Positions 57,672 to 64,000 of a DNA stretch of 64,000 nucleotides are shown here, piece by piece (the first letter of the stretch is position 1; every line of letters begins with the position of its first letter). Made by a program: the position numbers and the translations under genes. The stretch spans positions 461,912-525,911 of the forward strand of contig NZ_FOQM01000002.1 in NCBI RefSeq assembly GCF_900113735.1. The letters are read 5' to 3'. The DNA is from Bradyrhizobium sp. Gha (GTDB lineage: Bacteria; Pseudomonadota; Alphaproteobacteria; Rhizobiales; Xanthobacteraceae). Below the pieces are notes generated by a model that saw only the letters and a list, made by a program, of their open reading frames with translations, was not told where the DNA came from and searched no databases.

Positions 57672-58019
57672 GGGCGGGGCTTGTCCGTCACCGACGCCTC
57701 ATGATGCCATCATGCGCCTGTTTTGCCCGACGGGTCAAGAATAATTTCGGATAATGCGTAGTAAATCGGTTCTGCACGCCGCGGCTACTGTGCATGGGGT
57801 TGTTTTCGCGGTTTTCGTTCCGTTTGCGCGAGCTCTCACATTCGCGTGCGGAAAAATTCCGTCTGCATCGCCGCGAGCGCTTGAAAGATTAATCATGCAC
57901 ATCGCGCGGCGCGCAGTGCTCGCATTGCTATTTTCCCCGATGTCTCGACAGCTCCGGTAACCCGCACCATCATCCTCTGCACGCGAATGATGACGGCCGC
58001 ACGCGGCCCGGAATGTGGA
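57672..58019. other. 348-bp intergenic region before the sulfonate cluster
   Basis: Holds the probable promoter of ssuA. The stretch near 57710-57775 is A/T-richer and includes TTTTGCCCGACGGGTCAAG, which I recall as recurrent in Bradyrhizobium intergenic DNA (recollection only). A 21-codon frame (57895-57960) could be a leader peptide but is weakly supported. No other gene seen. Confidence 0.45.
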
Positions 58020-58970
58020 ATGCAGCGTCGGGACTTTCTCAAACTATCGGCCGGAACGGCGATCGTTGCTGCGTTCGCTTCGCGCGCGAGCGCGCAAAGT
58101 CGACTGAAGGAAATTCGTATCGGCTACCAGAAGACCGGCGTGCTCGTCATCGCGCGCCAGCGGGCAACTCTGGAAAAACATTTCGCCCCTGAGGGCATCG
58201 AGGTGAAATGGGTCGAGTTCTCATCGGGCCCCCCGATGATGGAAGCGATGAATGTCGGCAGCGTCGATTACGGCGCGGTCGGCGATTCCCCGCCGGTGTT
58301 CGCGCAGGCCGCGGGCGCGGCAATCGTCTATGCCGCGGGTCAGCCCATCACCAACGGCCAAGGCATCCTGGTGCCCAAGGATTCGCCGATCCGCACCCTT
58401 GCCGACTTGAGGGGCAAGCGCGTCGGCTTCACCAAGGGCTCCAGCGCCCACAACGTCGTGGTGCAGACGCTGGAGAAGGCCGGCCTGACCTATGCCGACA
58501 TCACGCCCGTCTATCTGACGCCGCCGGACGCCGGTCCCGCCTTTGCCAATGGCAGCATCGAGGCCTGGGCGATCTGGGATCCGTATTTCGCGATCGGTGA
58601 AACCAGGCAGAGCGGCCGAATCCTGGTCAATGCGCGCGAGATCACCAAGACCAATTCCTTTTACATCGCCAACCGCGAGTTCGCGAGAAGCCATGGCGCG
58701 ATCCTGCAACGGATCGTCGACGTGACGACTGCGACTGGTCAATGGGCTGAACAGCACCGCGACGAAGTCGCCAAGTCGCTGGCCGCGATCACCGGCGTGC
58801 CGCTGGATATCCAGACCGTCGCTGCGAATCGCGCGAATTTCGTCATCGGCCCTGTGACCGACGACATCATCGCGACCCAGCAGGACGTTGCCGATCGCTT
58901 CGCCAAGCTCGGTCTGATCCCGAAGCCGATCGCGATCCGCGACATCGTCTGGCGCAGCACGGCGACCTGA
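58020..58970 (+). CDS. ssuA: aliphatic sulfonate ABC transporter binding protein, Tat-exported
   Basis: A 316-residue periplasmic binding protein of the SsuA/TauA type. The N-terminus MQRRDFLKLSAGTAIVAA is a strong twin-arginine signal, with AQS cleavage near residue 26. Family segments: KEIRIGYQKTGVLVIAR, FSSGPPMMEAMNVGSVDYG and EAWAIWDPYFAIGE. It is the first of two tandem SsuA proteins; the second (59009) is a clear paralogue with a Sec signal. The ATG at 58020 is chosen because it starts the Tat signal. Confidence 0.93.
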   Translation: MQRRDFLKLSAGTAIVAAFASRASAQSRLKEIRIGYQKTGVLVIARQRATLEKHFAPEGIEVKWVEFSSGPPMMEAMNVGSVDYGAVGDSPPVFAQAAGAAIVYAAGQPITNGQGILVPKDSPIRTLADLRGKRVGFTKGSSAHNVVVQTLEKAGLTYADITPVYLTPPDAGPAFANGSIEAWAIWDPYFAIGETRQSGRILVNAREITKTNSFYIANREFARSHGAILQRIVDVTTATGQWAEQHRDEVAKSLAAITGVPLDIQTVAANRANFVIGPVTDDIIATQQDVADRFAKLGLIPKPIAIRDIVWRSTAT

Positions 58971-59008
58971 TCGTGCCAACCAATCTCCCCATTCGTAAGG
59001 GCTTGAAC

Positions 59009-59962
59009 ATGAGGCGTATCATTCAGCGCGTGGTCGCGGCGATCGTGCTCTCGGTCGGCATCGTCGCCGCGGCGGTCGGCACCTCCTACGGTCAGGACAA
59101 GGTCGTCCGCATCGGTTACCAGAAATACGGCAAGCTGGTGCTGCTCAAGAGCAAGGGCACGCTGGAGCCGAAGTTAGCCGCCGACGGCTACAAGGTGGTG
59201 TGGACCGAATTCCCCTCCGGCCCGCCGCTGCTCGAAGCGCTCAATGTCGGCGCGATCGATTTCGGCAATACCGGCGAAGCGCCGCCGATCTTCGCGCAGG
59301 CCGCCGGCGCGCCGATCCAGTATGTCGCCTACGAGCCGCCGGCGCCGAAGGGCGAGGCGATCCTGGTGCCGAAAGATAGCCCGCTGAAATCGGTCGCTGA
59401 CCTCAAAGGCAAGAAGGTCGCGCTCAACAAGGGTTCCAACGTTCACTATCTCCTGCTCAAGGCGCTGGAGAAGGCGGGAGTCAAATATTCCGAGATCGAA
59501 CCGGTGTTCCTGGCGCCGGCCGATGCCCGTGCCGCCTTCGAGCGCGGGGCGGTCGATGCCTGGGTGATCTGGGATCCGTTCCAGGCCGCAGCCGAAGCTG
59601 CCACCGGCGCACGCACGCTCGCCGATGGCACCGACATCGTCGCCAATTATCAGTTCTACTTCTCCTCGAAGAAATTCCTCGACGCCAATCCTGAGATCGT
59701 CGATGCCCTGCTCAAGGAGCTGAGCACGGTCGACGATTGGGCCAAGGGCGACATCCATGCGGTGGCCGCGCAGCTGGCGCCGACGATCGGCCTGTCGGTC
59801 CCGGTGGTCGAGGTCGCCTTGAAGCGGCAGGCTTACGGCATCAAGCCGATCACCGACGCCGTCATCGCCGATCAGCAGCAGGTTGCCGACGCGTTCTTCG
59901 CACTCAAGCTGATTCCCAAATCCATCAAGATTTCCGACGTGGCACGGAGGCCAGGTTCATGA
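59009..59962 (+). CDS. ssuA: aliphatic sulfonate ABC transporter binding protein, Sec-exported
   Basis: A 317-residue paralogue of the preceding protein, with a Sec-type signal ([20 protein letters not shown]). Conserved segments are [36 protein letters not shown] and [14 protein letters not shown], parallel to those in 58020-58970. Its stop overlaps the ssuD start (ATGA), so it is translationally coupled to ssuD. The ATG at 59009 follows AAGGGC. Ligand preference may differ from the first copy. Confidence 0.94.
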   Translation: MRRIIQRVVAAIVLSVGIVAAAVGTSYGQDKVVRIGYQKYGKLVLLKSKGTLEPKLAADGYKVVWTEFPSGPPLLEALNVGAIDFGNTGEAPPIFAQAAGAPIQYVAYEPPAPKGEAILVPKDSPLKSVADLKGKKVALNKGSNVHYLLLKALEKAGVKYSEIEPVFLAPADARAAFERGAVDAWVIWDPFQAAAEAATGARTLADGTDIVANYQFYFSSKKFLDANPEIVDALLKELSTVDDWAKGDIHAVAAQLAPTIGLSVPVVEVALKRQAYGIKPITDAVIADQQQVADAFFALKLIPKSIKISDVARRPGS

Positions 59963-61125
59963 GTACGAAGAGTAACGCTAATATCCTCTGGTTCCTGCCG
60001 ACGCATGGGGACGGCCGCTATCTCGGTACCGGCATCGGCGGCCGCGAGGTCAACTTCAACTATCTGCGCCAGGTCGCGCAGGCGGCCGATCAGCTCGGTT
60101 ATTACGGCGTGCTGTTGCCGACCGGGCGCTCCTGCGAAGATTCCTGGATCGTCGCCTCTTCAGTGGCGCCGTTCACCGAGCGGTTGCGCTACCTCGTCGC
60201 CGTCCGCCCCGGCCTGCAATCGCCGACCGTCGCCGCGCGCATGACCGCGACGCTCGATCGCGTCACCAATGGCCGGCTACTGGTCAACGTCGTCACCGGC
60301 GGCGATCCCGTCGAGAACAGGGGCGACGGCATCTTCCTTGGTCACGACGAGCGCTACGAGGTCACGCGCGAGTTCCTTACCGTCTACAGCGGACTGCTCG
60401 CGGGCAAGACCGTCAACGTCGCGGGCAGGCACATCCGCATCGAGGACGGCAAGCTGTTGTTCCATCCCGTGCAGTCGCCGCGGCCGCCACTCTATTTCGG
60501 CGGCTCGTCGGATGCCGGCATCGACGTTGCCGTCGACGCCGTCGACAAATATCTCACCTGGGGCGAGCCGCCGGCACTGGTCGCCGAGAAGGTCGCGAAG
60601 GTCCGGGACATCGCGGCTGCGCGTGGCCGCAAGCTCTCCTTCGGCATCCGGCTCCATGTGATCGTGCGCGAGACCAACGAAGAGGCCTGGCGCGCGGCGG
60701 GCGAGCTGATCAAGCATGTCAGCGACGATACCATTGCGGCCGCGCAGAAGAACTTTGCGCGGATGGACTCGGTCGGCCAGCAGCGCATGGCGCAGCTTCA
60801 CGGCGGCAAGCGCGACAAGCTCGAGATCGCGCCGAACCTGTGGGCCGGCGTCGGCCTTGTGCGCGGCGGCGCCGGCACGGCGCTGGTCGGTGATGCCGAG
60901 ACGGTCGCGACTCGCATCAAGGAGTATCAGGATATCGGCATCGATACTTTCATCCTGTCGGGCTACCCGCATCTGGAGGAAGCCTATCGGTTCGCCGAGC
61001 TGGTGTTCCCGCTGCTCTCGCTGGAGCAGCCGAGCAACGTGACCAGGCTGCACTTCAACGGCGGTCCCTTCGGAGAAACGGTCGGCAGCGATTACCGCCC
61101 TCAGCATCGGGTGTCGCAATCATGA
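59959..61125 (+). CDS. ssuD: FMNH2-dependent alkanesulfonate monooxygenase
   Basis: Splits alkanesulfonates into aldehyde and sulfite with FMNH2 and oxygen, freeing sulfur when sulfate is scarce. The 388 residues match SsuD length and motifs: [37 protein letters not shown] with the conserved Cys, [20 protein letters not shown] and [20 protein letters not shown]. It lies between ssuA (ATGA overlap) and ssuC (ATGA overlap). The reductase is probably the product of 62817. Confidence 0.97.
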   Translation: MSTKSNANILWFLPTHGDGRYLGTGIGGREVNFNYLRQVAQAADQLGYYGVLLPTGRSCEDSWIVASSVAPFTERLRYLVAVRPGLQSPTVAARMTATLDRVTNGRLLVNVVTGGDPVENRGDGIFLGHDERYEVTREFLTVYSGLLAGKTVNVAGRHIRIEDGKLLFHPVQSPRPPLYFGGSSDAGIDVAVDAVDKYLTWGEPPALVAEKVAKVRDIAAARGRKLSFGIRLHVIVRETNEEAWRAAGELIKHVSDDTIAAAQKNFARMDSVGQQRMAQLHGGKRDKLEIAPNLWAGVGLVRGGAGTALVGDAETVATRIKEYQDIGIDTFILSGYPHLEEAYRFAELVFPLLSLEQPSNVTRLHFNGGPFGETVGSDYRPQHRVSQS

Positions 61126-61928
61126 GCCTCATCGACAGCGTGTCTCTCCCGCGCAATTTCCGCCTGCCCGGGATCGACCGCCTGCTCCCGTGGATCGTGC
61201 CGCTCGCCATCATCGTGCTCTGGCAAGTGGCGAGCGTCGCCGGCCTGGTGCCGGTGCGCGTCTTGCCGGCACCGAGCGATGTTGCGCTCGCCGGCTGGAA
61301 GCTGCTGCTGTCAGGTGAGCTTGGCCGCAACATCTGGGTCTCGTTCTGGCGGGCCTCTATCGGCTTTCTGATCGGCGGCGGCATCGGCTTCGCCTTCGGG
61401 CTCGCCAACGGTCTGTCACAGCTGTCGGCAAAGCTCACCGACACCACACTGCAGATGGTGCGCAACGTGCCGCACCTGGCGCTGATCCCGCTGGTCATCC
61501 TGTGGTTCGGCATCGACGAGAGCGCCAAGCTGTTTCTCGTCGCACTCGGCGTGTTCTTCCCGATCTATCTGAACACGCTGCACGGCATCCGCACCGTCGA
61601 TCCGCAACTGATCGAGATGGGCCGCATCTACGGCATGAGCGACAGCGAATTGTTCCGCCGCGTGATCTTCCCGGGCGCGCTGCCGTCGATCTTCGTCGGC
61701 ATCCGTTTCGCGCTCGGCATCATGTGGCTGACCTTGATCGTCGCCGAGACCATCGCGGCGTCCTCGGGCCTCGGCTACATGGCGATGCAGGCGCGCGAGT
61801 TCATGCAGATCGACGTCGTCGTGCTCTCGATCCTGATCTACGCCCTGCTCGGCAAGCTCGCCGACAGCGCCTCCCGCGTGCTGGAGCGGGCGACGCTCGC
61901 CTGGCACCCCGGCTTCCAGAAGAATTGA
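61122..61928 (+). CDS. ssuC: aliphatic sulfonate ABC transporter permease
   Basis: A 268-residue inner-membrane permease of the SsuC/TauC family with about six helices. It shows [20 protein letters not shown] at the start, an EAA-like loop [20 protein letters not shown], and [20 protein letters not shown] near residue 205. The ATG overlaps the ssuD stop. It is followed by ssuB after 20 bp. Confidence 0.95.
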   Translation: MSLIDSVSLPRNFRLPGIDRLLPWIVPLAIIVLWQVASVAGLVPVRVLPAPSDVALAGWKLLLSGELGRNIWVSFWRASIGFLIGGGIGFAFGLANGLSQLSAKLTDTTLQMVRNVPHLALIPLVILWFGIDESAKLFLVALGVFFPIYLNTLHGIRTVDPQLIEMGRIYGMSDSELFRRVIFPGALPSIFVGIRFALGIMWLTLIVAETIAASSGLGYMAMQAREFMQIDVVVLSILIYALLGKLADSASRVLERATLAWHPGFQKN

Positions 61929-61948
61929 GCAGAAATATTGGGAATCCC

Positions 61949-62785
61949 ATGCAGACAGCGCTTCGTACGATCCTTCCCGAGACCGAGCTCGCCATCCCTG
62001 CCAACTTCGCGCCTCACGCCCGTGTGGCGCGCGAGGAGCGGCCCTTTCAGGCAAGCGGGCTGCCGCTGAGCATCCGGGGCTTGCGCAAATCCTTCGGCGA
62101 CAACGAGGTGCTGCGCGGCATCGATCTGCACATTCCCGCGGGCCAGTTCGTCGCGATCGTCGGCAAGAGCGGCTGCGGCAAGAGCACGCTGCTGCGCCTC
62201 ATCGCCGGCCTGGAGAAGATCGACGCCGGCAGCATCAGCTTTGGCGCGGACGCGCAGGCCGCAGACATCCGCGTGATGTTCCAGGAGCCGCGGCTGCTGC
62301 CCTGGGCGCGCGTGCTCTCCAATGTCGAGGTCGGTCTCGGCCGTGATCGCGCCTCCGATAGCGCGCAGTCGCGCGCGGAGAAGGCGCTCACCGAGGTGGG
62401 GCTCGTCGACAAGCGCGACCAATGGCCATCGGTGCTGTCGGGCGGCCAGAAGCAGCGCGTCGCGCTCGCGCGCGCGCTGGTTTCCCGTCCGCGCGTGCTT
62501 GCTTTCGACGAGCCGCTCGGCGCGCTGGATGCACTCACCCGCATCTCGATGCAGCGGCTTCTGGAGCGCGTCTGGCGCGACCAGGGCTTTACGGCGATCC
62601 TGGTGACCCACGATGTCTCTGAAGCCGTCGCGCTGGCCGACCGGGTGCTGGTGATCGAGGAGGGCCGGATCGCCGACGACGTCATGGTTAATGCCAGCAG
62701 GCCGAGGGTGCGGGGTTCGGTCGAGCTCGCAGCTCTCGAAGGCTCGATCCTGAGCCACCTTTTGTCCGCGGATGATCGTACCTAG
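61949..62785 (+). CDS. ssuB: aliphatic sulfonate ABC transporter ATP-binding protein
   Basis: A 278-residue ATPase of the sulfonate importer. Walker [15 protein letters not shown]-loop [14 protein letters not shown] (the SsuB-type LLPW), signature [15 protein letters not shown], Walker [13 protein letters not shown] and the switch His [13 protein letters not shown] are intact. An N-terminal extension of about 30 residues precedes the domain. It completes a full ssuA-ssuA-ssuD-ssuC-ssuB order. Confidence 0.95.
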   Translation: MQTALRTILPETELAIPANFAPHARVAREERPFQASGLPLSIRGLRKSFGDNEVLRGIDLHIPAGQFVAIVGKSGCGKSTLLRLIAGLEKIDAGSISFGADAQAADIRVMFQEPRLLPWARVLSNVEVGLGRDRASDSAQSRAEKALTEVGLVDKRDQWPSVLSGGQKQRVALARALVSRPRVLAFDEPLGALDALTRISMQRLLERVWRDQGFTAILVTHDVSEAVALADRVLVIEEGRIADDVMVNASRPRVRGSVELAALEGSILSHLLSADDRT

Positions 62786-62816
62786 ATAGGGGGAAGCCCC
62801 ACTTGGGGAGCATGCC

Positions 62817-63398
62817 ATGAATGTAGTCCCTCGCGAGCTCATGACCGAAATCCCCGTCTCGTCCGCCGATTTCCGCGGCGCCATGCGCCGCCTCACCGGC
62901 GGCGTCAGCGTCATCACGGCCGGGCGGGGCAAGGACATCACGGGCATGACGGTCACCTCGGTGACCTCGCTGTCAGTTGATCCGCCGACGCTGCTGGTCA
63001 GCATCAACCGTGATGCCTCGTCCTTCCCGCTGATCCGCCGCTACGGCGCCTTCGGCGTGAACATCCTCGCCGCCGATCAGCTCGATGTCGCCGAGCGCTT
63101 CGCGGGCAAGGGTGGCCTGAAGGGGGCTGATCGATTTGCAGGCGCTCAATGGGTCACCGCCGTTTCCGGCGTGCCGCTGCTGGTCGGCGCATTGTCATCG
63201 GTCGATTGCGAGGTCGAGGACATCATCGAGCGGCATTCGCACGGCATCGTCATCGGTCGCGTCAGGACCATCAAGAACTCGGTCCGCAACGCCGCGCTCG
63301 CTTATTGGCACGGCCAGTATGTGGCGGTGGATCAGGACGAGGACGTCGCGAGGCTCGCCGAGGTCAGCGTTCCCGCACGCAGCCGCCGCGGCGTTTGA
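62817..63398 (+). CDS. flavin reductase (FMN reductase, HpaC/DszD type)
   Basis: A 193-residue flavin reductase-like protein with FMRLTGG-type start (FRGAMRRLTGGVSVITAG), the GMTVTSVTSLSVDPPTLLVS segment and RYGAFGVNILAADQ, all typical of the split-barrel flavin reductases. It should supply FMNH2 to SsuD, in place of the usual SsuE. It begins 31 bp after ssuB on the same strand. The partner role is inferred from position. Confidence 0.92.
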   Translation: MNVVPRELMTEIPVSSADFRGAMRRLTGGVSVITAGRGKDITGMTVTSVTSLSVDPPTLLVSINRDASSFPLIRRYGAFGVNILAADQLDVAERFAGKGGLKGADRFAGAQWVTAVSGVPLLVGALSSVDCEVEDIIERHSHGIVIGRVRTIKNSVRNAALAYWHGQYVAVDQDEDVARLAEVSVPARSRRGV

Positions 63399-63483
63399 TC
63401 GCCGCGCTCAGGCTGGTCTTTTCTTGCCCATCGCTCTAGAAGCGCCCTGAGCTTTCCCGCGGGGACGGCTATGGAGCAGAAAC

Positions 63484-63639
63484 ATGAAGCGAGTCGGGAC
63501 CTGGGCCTTCTACGCCGTCGGCGCGCTGGCGATCGTCTATCTCGCGCTCTATGCCTATGCGATGTTCCGCGGCCAGCCGTTCGTGCCGGGCGATCCCATC
63601 CACATTTTCCGGAAGCCGGACGCGCCGAGTTATTCGTAG
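63484..63639 (+). CDS. small single-pass membrane protein, 51 residues
   Basis: A short gene: MKRVGTWAFYAVGALAIVYL begins a helix of about 25 residues (to about ALYAYAMF), followed by a polar tail GQPFVPGDPIHIFRKPD. GGAG lies 8 bp before the ATG, and codon use matches the surroundings. The product would sit in the inner membrane with a short tail. It could be the last gene of the sulfonate unit, 85 bp after the flavin reductase. Function unknown. Confidence 0.7.
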   Translation: MKRVGTWAFYAVGALAIVYLALYAYAMFRGQPFVPGDPIHIFRKPDAPSYS

Positions 63640-63690
63640 GATCTCTCCTCGTCATGGCCGGGCTTGACCCACGGCTGTCCGGTTGAGCGC

Positions 63691-64000
63691 TTAGCATAGA
63701 CTGAGGCTCATCTGTCTGTGATCTTGAAGGACTGGCTCGGGCGCGTCCAGATTTTGGATCGATCTGCGGTGCATGAGATTGGTGCGGACGAGCCTGGCGA
63801 AGACGAGCGGGCTCTGAACGGCTTTTTGGGCGGCCTGGGCCAGGCGCAGCAGCAGAAAGGCGATCAGGGCGACGGAGATCTGGATTCGCACGGCATTCTC
63901 GGAGGTGCCCACGAAGCGGGTGATCTTGAGGGTCTGCTTGACCCAGCGAAAGAACAACTCGATGGCCCATCGCCGGCGATAGAGCCCGGCAATGTCCTCG
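63691..64000 (-). mobile_element. IS4-family transposase, 3' part, cut by the window edge
   Basis: The minus-strand frame runs from the right edge to a stop at 63691. Near its visible start it has Y-x2-R-x3-E-x6-K (LYRRRWAIELFFRWVKQTLK), the C-terminal catalytic signature of IS4-family DDE transposases with the third catalytic Glu. The remaining 70 residues (GTSENAVRIQISVALIAFLL, then RLAQAAQKA) are typical of the same family. The terminal inverted repeat should lie near 63640-63690 but cannot be fixed without the other end. Whether the gene is intact cannot be seen. Confidence 0.85.

Noticed and set aside
57754..57960. A 68-codon frame starting at 57754 upstream of ssuA
   Set aside because: No good ribosome site, mixed composition and an A/T-rich start region that looks like a promoter. 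Only its last 21 codons are kept as a weak leader-peptide idea.

Overview
The window is a high-GC chromosomal segment of an alphaproteobacterium of the Bradyrhizobium type (Nitrobacteraceae, order Rhizobiales). This rests on the napEDABC order with an upstream FixK/FNR-type box, the purK-purE pair, many ABC and c-di-GMP proteins, and several short palindromic repeat families of the kind scattered through Bradyrhizobium genomes. It is mostly ordinary core and metabolic DNA, densely coded on both strands. I see no tRNA, rRNA, CRISPR array or prophage. The only mobile element is an IS4-family transposase cut by the right edge.

Layout. 1-9.8 kb: the end of pntB, an esterase-like hydrolase, a cupin, a TPR lipoprotein, rpsU, aqpZ, purE-purK, a diguanylate cyclase, and small genes that include two DUF465 proteins. 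9.8-18.9 kb: a structured RNA 3' end, a 2-hydroxyglutarate-oxidase-like flavoprotein, a large PAS-GGDEF-EAL protein, glpD, and a PotABC-type transporter without a binding protein. 18.9-22.2 kb and 30.4-33.8 kb: two CUT1-type transporters, each with a binding protein and two permeases but no ATPase. Between them lie an AsmA-like protein, a 3-oxoacid CoA-transferase pair, an acetyltransferase, an AraC regulator, a FixJ-like regulator without its phosphoacceptor Asp, and a DUF4139 (MuiA-type) protein.

33.8-48.2 kb: a CtBP-like dehydrogenase with an altered nucleotide-binding loop, a chemoreceptor, two tandem EamA exporters, purA, small secreted and membrane proteins (two are Cys-rich paralogues), the msrA-msrB repair pair and a RecD/Dda-like helicase. 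48.2-52.5 kb: the napEDABC operon for periplasmic nitrate reduction, with an anaerobox (TTGAT-N4-ATCAA) about 90 bp upstream of napE.

52.6-64 kb: a luciferase-like monooxygenase; a thioredoxin-reductase-like flavoprotein flanked on both sides by remnants of LuxR-type helix-turn-helix genes; a lytic transglycosylase; a cytochrome P450 with a TTG start; and a sulfonate-use cluster. That cluster has two tandem SsuA proteins (one Tat-exported, one Sec-exported), then ssuD, ssuC, ssuB and a flavin reductase that can feed FMNH2 to SsuD. A 51-residue membrane protein and the partial IS4 transposase close the window.

I did not find a convincing wholly new system. The items most worth checking are the double LuxR relic around the flavoprotein, the pseudo-receiver regulator, the structured 3' RNA at 9.82-9.91 kb, the Cys-rich pair, and the repeat family that sits at gene 3' ends.
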